Source: Clostridiaceae bacterium (lineage in GTDB: Bacteria > Bacillota > Clostridia > UBA1212 > DUPL01). From it: DNA of 6,912 nt. The stretch is from assembly GCA_012522035.1 (NCBI GenBank), contig JAAYLF010000274.1, positions 1 to 6,912 on the forward strand, in the 5' to 3' direction. Within the stretch, counting starts at the first letter, position 1. Each line of letters opens with the position of its first letter. Positions 1 through 5,880 of this stretch are shown here, in pieces. Under the pieces are notes generated by a model. That model was not told the DNA's origin, made no database searches, and saw only the letters and a program-made list of their open reading frames with translations. A program made the translations under genes and the position numbers.

Positions 1-81
1 ATATATTGTAGAACTATAGTTACAGCGATGTATATGTCCACGCGAACGGCGGTTTTTTAAAAAGTTTCACATTATATCTGA

Positions 82-239
82 AAGCGGCGTCTTGATCACG
101 CGCTTGCTGAAATTGCCAGCGGAAGAAGAGCGATAGATGTGGTGCTTGAATACGGTTTTGATACCTATGCTGGGTTTTATAGGGCATTTGTAAAAATGTA
201 TGGTTGTTCTCCAAAAAAGTATCTAAGCATTTATCAAAA
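82..239 (+). pseudogene. AraC-family HTH domain remnant (N-terminal half of a broken AraC-APH fusion)
   Basis: From codon 82 the frame reads RRLDHALAEIASGRRAIDVV and then LEYGFDTYAGFYRAFVKMYG followed by CSPKKYL. This is the second helix-turn-helix of AraC/XylS-type regulators, with the typical G-F-x-(T/S)-x-x-x-F-x-R-x-F and P-x-x-(Y/F) signature. There is no usable start: an in-frame stop lies at 79-81. Sequence resembling the first helix region (FFKKFHIISESG, roughly 54-88) lies in a different frame and is too short, so a small deletion plus frame change is likely. At about 234-239 the homologous reading leaves this frame (KKYLSIY) and continues in frame 3 (KHIPIKPEV), which a one-base deletion explains. 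Open reading continues to 546 in the old frame but is non-homologous. From memory of the family, related clostridial proteins fuse this domain to an APH kinase. Positions 1-53 are not interpretable. Confidence 0.78.
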
Positions 240-256
240 CACATACCAATTAAACC

Positions 257-264
257 GGAGGTGG
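257..264 (+). promoter_or_regulatory. Ribosome binding site deciding the TTG start at 270
   Basis: GGAGGTGG lies five bases before TTG 270 in the phosphotransferase frame. In the ancestral fusion these bases simply encode Pro-Glu-Val-Ala, but they are a near-ideal Shine-Dalgarno sequence. The other possible in-frame start, TTG 204, has no such site. Confidence 0.55.
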
Positions 265-269
265 CAAAA

Positions 270-1217
270 TTGTATACTGAAAGAGAATTACGAAAAGTTT
301 TGGAGAATTGGGATATCGATAAAGATCTGCCAATTAGCGATATCTTTATCATGGATGGGGCAAAAGTATCGGGAAATGTCTGGACAGTTGGTAAAGAATA
401 TATCCTCAAAGCTGGCGACCGGGAAAAGATATTTAAAAACCTTAATATTTCTAAAGCACTTCAAAAACAGGGTTTTACTTCTTCCCTTCCAATACCGACA
501 AAAACCGGCTGTGAGTATTTGGAAAACAATGAAATTTTCATTCTGACCCAAGTATTAAAAGGTAATCCACTTCCCAAGTCCGATAGATTTGGAGATAATT
601 GCATGAAGTTTGGCGAAAAATACGGTAAAAGCATTGCACGACTTCATAAAGCTTTGAAGGCTATACAAAAAGACATTTTGCCTGATGAAGTGAACCTGTA
701 TAAAAATGTAACGGTATGGGCACTGCCGAATGTTAAACAACAGAAAATGCAGTGGGGTATGGAATTTGACGAGTACTTTTTTGACGACTATATTAAAAAC
801 TTTGGTAAACTTTATGATAGACTGCCAAAACAGCTTATTCATGGTGACCCCAATCCCAGCAATATCCTGTTTGAAGATGATGAGATAAGTGGATTTATTG
901 ACTTTGACTTAAGTGAAGTAAATGTGCGCTTGTGGGATGTCTGCTACTGTGCAACCGGAATTTTGTCTGAAGCTAGCGACGAGGCTTATGAAAAATGGTT
1001 AGATATACTCTGCGGTATTCTGCATGGTTATGACCTTGAGGGTAAACTGACTCAGGAAGAAAAACAGGCTGTGTTTTATATAATCTGCTCCATCCAGATG
1101 ATTTGCATTGCATACTTTGAAAGCTATGATAAATTCAGAGAACTTGCAAATACAAATCGCAAAATGCTGCAGTTTATTATTCGAAATAAAGAACACTTTG
1201 ATAATATTTTGAATTAG
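270..1217 (+). CDS. APH-family phosphotransferase (kinase half of AraC-APH fusion)
   Basis: This is an aminoglycoside phosphotransferase/choline-kinase-fold protein of 315 residues from TTG 270 (337 from TTG 204). An N-lobe-like segment (DGAKVSGNVWTVGKEYILKA) precedes the catalytic loop H-G-D-P-N-P-S-N at 840-863, which supplies the catalytic Asp and Asn. The metal-binding D-F-D follows at 900-908. The C-terminal helices (YEKWLDILCGILHGYD, FESYDKFRELANTNRKM) match phosphotransferases fused to AraC regulators in Clostridia, as I recall them. The substrate is unknown: members of this fold phosphorylate antibiotics, choline or sugars, and resistance should not be assumed. In relatives the domain is the C-terminal half of one protein; here a frame break near 234-239 cuts it from its regulator half. 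The kinase frame has no stops, and its start has a good ribosome binding site, so separate expression is possible. No promoter of its own is evident. A terminator follows immediately. Confidence 0.8.
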   Translation: MYTERELRKVLENWDIDKDLPISDIFIMDGAKVSGNVWTVGKEYILKAGDREKIFKNLNISKALQKQGFTSSLPIPTKTGCEYLENNEIFILTQVLKGNPLPKSDRFGDNCMKFGEKYGKSIARLHKALKAIQKDILPDEVNLYKNVTVWALPNVKQQKMQWGMEFDEYFFDDYIKNFGKLYDRLPKQLIHGDPNPSNILFEDDEISGFIDFDLSEVNVRLWDVCYCATGILSEASDEAYEKWLDILCGILHGYDLEGKLTQEEKQAVFYIICSIQMICIAYFESYDKFRELANTNRKMLQFIIRNKEHFDNILN

Positions 1218-1240
1218 CGCTCACGGTAGTGGGCGTTTTT
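1217..1240 (+). terminator. Intrinsic terminator after the phosphotransferase
   Basis: GCGCTCAC (1217-1224), loop GGTA and GTGGGCGT (1229-1236) form an 8-pair stem with two G-U pairs. It runs directly into TTTTT. The first base of the stem is the last base of the TAG stop codon. Confidence 0.8.
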
Positions 1241-1442
1241 CTAATATTATGTGGAGATAAATTGACGTGTTCCCCTAAACGACTGTTTTTCATAAATCAC
1301 CGAAAAACCCTTTGATAGTAATAGGGTTGAGTTGGCAGATTAGATAACAGGCTTTTTTCATAGGGTTAAGGAGACAGAATAGATGTAAAATTTATACCTG
1401 TAAAGCATATTTAATTATCAAAAGAATTGATTCAGTTAAAAA
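1241..1442. other. Gene-free spacer
   Basis: No coding potential was recognised on either strand. Most frames are closed quickly by stops. It contains AACCCT (1306-1311) and AGGGTT (1323-1328) as an inverted pair, overlapping an imperfect direct repeat. There is no clear promoter. Confidence 0.5.
1321..1384 (+). repeat. Imperfect direct repeat, two 25-base copies
   Basis: Copy 1 (1321-1345, ATAGGGTTGAGTTGGCAGAT...) and copy 2 (1360-1384, ATAGGGTTAAGGAGACAGAA...) agree at 20 of 25 positions by eye. They begin 39 bases apart, and both end in TAGAT. An upstream AACCCT is complementary to the AGGGTT of the copies. The function is unknown; this could be a decayed mobile-element end, a regulatory repeat or chance. 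Confidence 0.4.
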
Positions 1443-1568
1443 ATGATTACTGAATGATATTTAAATGAACTTTATGCTGGTCTTCCAACTATTAGTGAAG
1501 AAGCATTGAAAAGTTTTTCAAAATCAAAAATTGATAATTGTTTGACTCCCAGGGAAAGGATATTTTAG
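1443..1568 (+). pseudogene. Decayed short reading frame, unidentified
   Basis: The frame from ATG 1443 reads MITE, a TGA at 1455-1457, then YLNELYAGLPTISEEALKSF and SKSKIDN, ending at TAG 1566-1568. Residue composition looks protein-like (amphipathic helix, acidic and basic mixture), unlike the surrounding spacer. There is no ribosome binding site, and I recognise no family. It overlaps the non-homologous 3' tail of the leftward TasA-like gene, so the two appear to be gene fragments joined by a rearrangement. It could also be chance. Confidence 0.25.
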
Positions 1569-1986
1569 AACTAATCGCCAATGGATTTTCCCAACTGCCG
1601 AACACGGTGCTGCTTTGTACATCGTTAATAATCGCATATTCCAGAACATCGGCAAGACCTTCGTCAGTTACATCAATTATAATGTTGTACTTGAGTGCAA
1701 GGTTACCCTTGTTCTGAACAGCAAGATAAGCCACCTTTGTCTTGCCTGGCTCCCATAATCCATCATCGATTTCATTGAAAACATCTCCTTTTCCATTGGC
1801 TATGGAGACATATCCGTCCCCCTTATCCATCAGGAGGTCAATCTTCAAGTTTCCGGCGATAATTCTGTTAACACCGGATGTTGCTGAGTCGGTGAACCAA
1901 GCAAGTGTAGTGCCGATTAGTAATGAAACGCAAATCAGCAAGGAAACAAAGCTAAGCAGTAACGATTTTCTAGTTTTGTGTTCCAT
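1492..1986 (-). CDS. TasA/camelysin-like secreted protein with SipW-type signal peptide, 3' truncated
   Basis: This 164-residue protein begins with a basic stretch (HKTRK), a hydrophobic core at about residues 9-29 and the hallmark GTTLAWFTD. That is the SipW-dependent signal sequence seen in TasA, CalY and related fibre-forming matrix proteins. The mature part opens with NRIIAGNLKIDL, followed by WEPGKTKVAYLAVQNKGNLA, both typical of the family's beta-sandwich. It is expected to be exported and processed by a SipW-type signal peptidase, which is not in this window. The start ATG (1984-1986) has AAAGGAG eight bases upstream. Homology fades after residue 140 or so (NPLAI). The last 20 or so residues (SFPWESNN to the end) look unrelated and overlap a decayed frame on the other strand. 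I infer loss of the C-terminal part, since relatives are commonly near 190-250 residues. It may be non-functional. Confidence 0.75.
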   Translation of the reverse strand: MEHKTRKSLLLSFVSLLICVSLLIGTTLAWFTDSATSGVNRIIAGNLKIDLLMDKGDGYVSIANGKGDVFNEIDDGLWEPGKTKVAYLAVQNKGNLALKYNIIIDVTDEGLADVLEYAIINDVQSSTVFGSWENPLAISSKISFPWESNNYQFLILKNFSMLLH

Positions 1987-1994
1987 TTTTCAAA

Positions 1995-2001
1995 CTCCTT
2001 T
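1995..2001 (-). promoter_or_regulatory. Ribosome binding site of the TasA-like gene
   Basis: AAAGGAG on the minus strand lies eight bases before the ATG at 1986. It fixes the start codon. Confidence 0.75.
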
Positions 2002-2174
2002 CTCATTAAAAATTAGGGATAGATACTCCCTTCCCAAATCTTTGTGCTTTAGAACATTATGAAATAATTCTTAACAAATTATAATCACTATTTGTAATGA
2101 TTCTTTAATGCGATGGAATAATACTTTAGTATGAAATTTAAAAACCTCACCCAAATTAAATAAAAAATCTACGG
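2002..2174. other. Divergent intergenic region
   Basis: This A/T-rich spacer lies between two divergent genes. On the minus strand TATAAT (2078-2083) is a possible -10 box for the TasA-like gene, but no good -35 lies 16-18 bases upstream of it. A small palindrome ATACTTTAGTAT sits at 2121-2132. AGGGA and TCCCT could form a weak 5-pair hairpin in the TasA-like leader near 2014-2031. No gene was found. Confidence 0.35.
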
Positions 2175-2202
2175 TTTACATATTGCTCACAGATGGTATA
2201 AT
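2175..2202 (+). promoter_or_regulatory. Sigma-A-type promoter of the DUF1576 operon
   Basis: TTTACA (2175-2180), a 16-base spacer and a perfect TATAAT (2197-2202). Transcription would start near 2209, leaving a leader of only about 20-25 bases that holds little beyond the ribosome binding site. Confidence 0.75.
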
Positions 2203-2231
2203 AGGGTAACCTAAAATAAAGGTGGTTGGAT

Positions 2232-3497
2232 ATGGAAAAGAAACTGACAAATAAAACGCTTCTTTTCATACTGCTGGCAGTTCCTGCTCTTTTTCTTTTG
2301 ACAGGTTTGGTGCGTGCAGTAGTAAACAATAAAATGCCAGCTTTGGCAGAGGACCTTACACGTATTGTTTTATCGAGAGCAAATCTTTTCACTGACTTTA
2401 TAGAACTCGGAGGAGTTGAAGCCGCCCTGCTAAATGTTGCAGTAGTAGCTTTGTTCAATCTACTTCTCATATACATATACAAACTGGAGATTAACGGATT
2501 TACCATCGCTGCATATTTTACAGTCATAGGATTTGCTTTCTTTGGAAAGAATCTCTACAACATCTTCTCCATTTATATAGGAGGACACTTGTACGCCAAA
2601 CTAAAAAGGATTCCTTTGAAAAATGTCATTATTCCCCTGATGTTTGCAACAGCTTTGGCACCTGTGATAAGTGAAATCAGCTTTGCAAGCATAATCCCCT
2701 CTCCCCTAAGTTCCATAGTAGCCCTTCTTGTAGGCATAATCATCGGCTTAATTATTATTCCTGTATCCTCACATATGCTTAGATTCCACGACGGATACAA
2801 CCTGTACAATATAGGTTTTACTGCAGGAATAATTGGCACATTACTTACAGCATTTCTAAGAAGCTTTGGCGCATCCGTGGAGCCGGTAAGCATTATCTCC
2901 GATTCAAATCATCCAATCATAATATGGCTTTTATTTACCATATTTACTTCAATGCTAGCTCTCGCTCTTTTAATTAACATCAAAGCGTTCAAGGAATACA
3001 AGAAAATACTTTCAAAGGGAGGAAGGCTCGTTACAGACTTTACAAACTCTGCCGGCTATGCTGCTACTTTTTTGAACATGTCGGTTATGGGACTATTGAG
3101 CATGGTTTATGTTCTTGCAATAGGCGGCGTTGTAAATGGTCCTGTTCTTGCTGGAATATTTACAATAGCAGGATTTTCCGCATTTGGAAAGCATCTTAAA
3201 AACTGCATCCCAGTCATGTCCGGAACAATTCTGTCCGCATTGATTTTTGGCTACGAGCTTTCAGAAACAGCCATTATTGTATCAGTCCTTTTTTCCACCA
3301 CACTTGCACCAATTGCAGGCAAATTCGGTCTATTATGTGGCCTTCTTGCAGGACTTACACACATGGCGGTCGTCACAAATGTGGGATTTATCCATGGTGG
3401 AGTGAATCTTTACAACAACGGTTTTTCCGGAGGAATTGTTGCAAGCGTTCTTGTGCCTATTATTGAGACTTTCAGAAAGGGTGACAAGGATGATTAA
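2232..3497 (+). CDS. DUF1576-like multi-pass membrane protein with internal duplication
   Basis: This 421-residue, very hydrophobic protein has roughly ten or more membrane segments and probably sits in the cytoplasmic membrane. I recognise it as the DUF1576 type known mainly from clostridia; no function is established to my knowledge. It contains two related halves. GFAFFGKNLYN (from residue 100), a LAPVISE segment and GYNLYNIGFTAGIIG (from 188) correspond to GFSAFGKHLKN (from 314), LAPIAGKFG and GVNLYNNGFSGGIVA (from 390). Such duplication is common in transporters and channels with pseudo-symmetric folds, so a transport role is plausible but unproven. ATG 2232 was chosen because AAAGGTGG (2218-2225) lies six bases upstream; TTG 2226 directly abuts that site. 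The next gene starts within its last codons, so the two are co-translated. Confidence 0.8.
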   Translation: MEKKLTNKTLLFILLAVPALFLLTGLVRAVVNNKMPALAEDLTRIVLSRANLFTDFIELGGVEAALLNVAVVALFNLLLIYIYKLEINGFTIAAYFTVIGFAFFGKNLYNIFSIYIGGHLYAKLKRIPLKNVIIPLMFATALAPVISEISFASIIPSPLSSIVALLVGIIIGLIIIPVSSHMLRFHDGYNLYNIGFTAGIIGTLLTAFLRSFGASVEPVSIISDSNHPIIIWLLFTIFTSMLALALLINIKAFKEYKKILSKGGRLVTDFTNSAGYAATFLNMSVMGLLSMVYVLAIGGVVNGPVLAGIFTIAGFSAFGKHLKNCIPVMSGTILSALIFGYELSETAIIVSVLFSTTLAPIAGKFGLLCGLLAGLTHMAVVTNVGFIHGGVNLYNNGFSGGIVASVLVPIIETFRKGDKDD

Positions 3498-3834
3498 CGA
3501 GCCTAATAAGATCGCAATGATTTTAAGTGGAATTGTTTCGGTGCTCCTGGAGCGAGGACATGGAAATATCGACGTTAGTATTAAAAGAGATGATAAGAGC
3601 ACTACCATAATTATAATTCAGCGTCAAGCCATATATACAGATACCTTTATAGAATGGTTAAAAAAAGGCCTTAAACCGAGACGCAAGGGTGTTGTAGAGG
3701 AATATTACTGGAGGCTTGCGGATATGAATTTTGAAAGCGATAATCTTAATCTTGTTGGTGCATTAATCGATGAGTCAGAGGTACAACTAAAGGACAATGT
3801 GTTGAGAATAAAAGTGGCGAGATATATAGGTTAA
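3490..3834 (+). CDS. Small soluble protein of unknown function, coupled to the DUF1576-like gene
   Basis: This is a 114-residue protein starting at ATG 3490 (MINEPNKIAMIL...). It overlaps the upstream stop codon by eight bases and has AAAGGG (3476-3481) eight bases before the start. Longer in-frame extensions upstream lie inside the membrane gene and are less likely. There is no signal peptide or membrane segment. The pattern suggests an alpha/beta fold: an N-terminal helix, strands around NIDVSIKRDD and TTIIIIQRQA, a basic linker (KKGLKPRRKG) and C-terminal strands (VQLKDNVLRIKVAR). I recognise no family or catalytic motif. Tight coupling suggests a cytoplasmic partner or regulator of the membrane protein, which is inference only. 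No clear terminator follows. Confidence 0.75.
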   Translation: MINEPNKIAMILSGIVSVLLERGHGNIDVSIKRDDKSTTIIIIQRQAIYTDTFIEWLKKGLKPRRKGVVEEYYWRLADMNFESDNLNLVGALIDESEVQLKDNVLRIKVARYIG

Positions 3835-3867
3835 AACCTCTATTTGGCACTGCAAGAATATTTGAAT

Positions 3868-3895
3868 TTGCCATTCCCACTATTTTTGATATAAT
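3868..3895 (+). promoter_or_regulatory. Sigma-A-type promoter of the acyltransferase gene
   Basis: TTGCCA (3868-3873), a 16-base spacer and a perfect TATAAT (3890-3895). This gives a leader of about 80 bases before ATG 3986. Confidence 0.7.
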
Positions 3896-3985
3896 TTATG
3901 CGGCCCAAAAGTTTATTTGCTGTGTTCATCATAAACATTTTGTTCCACATTACATTATATTGACGCTGTCACAAAGGTGGTTTTC

Positions 3986-5031
3986 ATGTCTAATTCAAGT
4001 ACATATCAAAAATGGGCAGATGTTGTAAAAGGAATAGGAATTCTTACAGTAGTAATAGGTCACTTCGACGAAATGCCCATAAACCATTATATCTACTGGT
4101 TCCATATGCCATTGTTTTTTATTATCAGTGGCTACTTTTTTAAACCGGTCGAAAACTGGGAGCAATTCCCGACATTATTAAAAAAATATACACTCCGCTT
4201 ATTAGTCCCCTATTTTTCCTTTCTAATATCAATAACCGCTATTAGGTATGCATTTCATATTTTGCAAAAAAGAATGACTCTGCAGTGGCTTTCTGAAGAT
4301 ATTGTACGCCTTCTTCTAGGGGGCAGATTTATTGGTGGTTTTTATGCTCCCATCTGGTTCGTTACAACTTTGTTCTTTACATATATTGCTTTTAATCTAA
4401 TTGTATTACTTCTTAAAAGTGATGCCAACAGGCTGCTATTAATAGGAATACTATACATTGTTGCGCATATAGAATCATGGCTTAACCAAAGCCATAACAT
4501 AATAGTGCCATTAAATCTTGATGTCACCTTGATATCACTCTCATATTTTGCCTTTGGTTACTATGCCAAGAGAATATTAAGTAAAATCTCCAAACCTGTT
4601 TTTTAACAAGCAGCCTGATAACTATAGCTATTTATACAGGTATCTTTTTTGACAAATACAACTATACTTTTGGAATGAAGGGTCTTAACTACCATCATAT
4701 TTTGCTAGACTTTACTGTTCCAACAGCAATTTCTGTTACTTTTATAGGGTTGTCTCAAAAGATTTCAAAATATAAAGCAACTGATATATTAGCATATTTG
4801 GGAAAAAACTCCTTGGCAATAATGTTCATACATATGTTGCCAACTGTTTTCCTGCAACCGATTTTAGGATATGGAGTAATCACCCATACAATAATAGGCA
4901 TTGTAGTTCCATTGCTTGCGACTCACTTGATTTTAAATCGTTTCCGACTAACCAGGTTTCTATTCTTAGGCAAGAGGTCACCAGCTCCGTCCAAAGTAAA
5001 TTTAGAAACTACTGAGGCGGCACAAGAATAA
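3986..5031 (+). pseudogene. Acyltransferase-3 family membrane O-acetyltransferase, frame broken at a T6 run
   Basis: This integral membrane acyltransferase (fucose-4-O-acetylase-like branch of acyltransferase 3) would transfer acyl groups onto cell-surface sugars. From ATG 3986 (AAAGGTGG five bases upstream) the N-terminus reads YQKWADVVKGIGILTVVIGH, with conserved His26, then WFHMPLFFIISGYFF (residues 38-52); both are family hallmarks. The frame ends at TAA 4604-4606, immediately after six T (4599-4604). With one more T the reading becomes PVFLTSSLITIAIYTGIFFD. It then joins the open frame through 5031 (LGKNSLAIMFIHMLPTVF, LILNRFRLTRFLFLGKR), giving a normal 348-residue protein. The downstream half has no ribosome binding site before ATG 4675. 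The break may be a true mutation, a slippage switch or a sequencing error. GTG 3977 was rejected as start because it lies within the ribosome binding site. Confidence 0.85.
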
Positions 5032-5044
5032 AAGCAATATATAA

Positions 5045-5080
5045 AAGAAGACCGAAATTTTTAGTTGAATCGGTCTTCTT
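5045..5080. terminator. Bidirectional hairpin between convergent genes
   Basis: AAGAAGACCGA (5045-5055) and TCGGTCTTCTT (5070-5080) are perfect 11-base inverted repeats with a 14-base loop. The hairpin lies between the acyltransferase stop (5031) and the reductase stop (5089). T-rich sequence flanks both sides, so it can end transcription from either direction. Confidence 0.85.
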
Positions 5081-5088
5081 CTGTTATT

Positions 5089-5880
5089 TTACTTTATATA
5101 CATTTTCGCCAATACATAGGATACAAAGCTTTTAGGGAGCAATCTCTCAAGAAATACAAATACCTTATACCTGTGTCCTCCGATATAAAAAGGTTTTAGT
5201 TTCCGTTTTGTAGCTACTTTATAAATCAACCACCCCATATATTCAGGCGACATGCCATTTTCCTCATCACGCTCCATGCCGGAAATGGTATTGGATATGA
5301 TTCCGCCATACACATCGTCTCCTGTTTCATTTTTTCTTCTTGATGAAGTAAAATCGGTTTTAACATCTCCGGGCATTATTGCACAAACCTGAATATTCCC
5401 AAATTTCCTTACTTCATTTCTTAGCGACATGGTTAGAGCATTAACTGCTGATTTGGAAGCTGAGTAAAAGGCTTGGAATGGGAGCGGAAAAGCAGCTGCC
5501 ACAGAGCTGACATTTATAATTTTTCCTCCCTTCTTGCGCATTATGCCCAGTGCACATTTTATGCAGCGCACCATGCCAAAAAAGTTTACGTCAAACTGGT
5601 ACTTAGCTTCCGACATTTCAGTAAACTCGACAGCACCGGATATACCTGATCCGGCATTGTTAACAAGGATGTCAACTGCACCAGTTTCAGCAACAATTTT
5701 ATCAAAAGCCGCATTGACGGATTCTTCGTTCGTAAGGTCAGTGCTTATGTAATTGACACCTGCAAGGTCTCCAGCCTTTCTGCTAAGACCGTATACATTA
5801 TACCCACCCTCCAGAAAAAACTTTGCTGCATAATAGCCAATGCCACTGGAGGCTCCAGTAATCACAACCGTCTTCTTCAT
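5089..5880 (-). CDS. Short-chain dehydrogenase/reductase (SDR), possible 3-keto sphingoid-base reductase
   Basis: This is a classical SDR of 263 residues, a normal family length. It shows the Rossmann nucleotide-binding motif TGASSGIG (8-15), NNAG (74-77), Asn99 and the catalytic set Ser126, Tyr139 and Lys143 (YSASK). Arg34 after the second strand favours NADPH, by family rule. The C-terminus is basic and hydrophobic (FLERLLPKSFVSYVLAKMYI), which may lie against the membrane, as expected for an enzyme acting on a lipid. Its ATG follows the TAA of the upstream synthase with no gap and lacks a good ribosome binding site, so translational coupling is likely. Given the partner enzyme, the likely reaction is reduction of the ketone product of the synthase, analogous to 3-ketodihydrosphingosine reductase. 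The SDR fold is certain; the substrate is inferred from context, and a generic oxidoreductase remains possible. Confidence 0.85.
   Translation of the reverse strand: MKKTVVITGASSGIGYYAAKFFLEGGYNVYGLSRKAGDLAGVNYISTDLTNEESVNAAFDKIVAETGAVDILVNNAGSGISGAVEFTEMSEAKYQFDVNFFGMVRCIKCALGIMRKKGGKIINVSSVAAAFPLPFQAFYSASKSAVNALTMSLRNEVRKFGNIQVCAIMPGDVKTDFTSSRRKNETGDDVYGGIISNTISGMERDEENGMSPEYMGWLIYKVATKRKLKPFYIGGHRYKVFVFLERLLPKSFVSYVLAKMYIK

Noticed and set aside
1742..2062. Plus-strand open frame opposite the TasA-like gene
   Set aside because: It is antisense to a well-supported gene, with no ribosome binding site and no recognisable family.
2226..2234. TTG 2226 as start of the membrane protein
   Set aside because: It directly abuts the Shine-Dalgarno sequence; ATG 2232 has proper six-base spacing.
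3828..3839. AGGTTAAAACCT at the end of the small gene as a terminator
   Set aside because: The loop would be two bases, the stem is weak and no T run follows.
3845..3873. TGGCA/TGCCA inverted pair around the -35 box as repressor site
   Set aside because: The arms are only five bases and 19 bases apart, which is expected by chance.
3911..3972. GTTTAT/ATAAAC inverted pair (3911-3936) and TGACGCTGTCA palindrome (3961-3971) in the acyltransferase leader as operator or riboswitch
   Set aside because: The stems are short, with long or tiny loops in an A/T-rich leader, and no known riboswitch core is visible.
4675..5031. Independent 118-residue membrane protein starting at ATG 4675
   Set aside because: No ribosome binding site precedes it, and the same frame continues upstream to about 4600 with acyltransferase-like sequence, so it is the 3' half of the broken gene.
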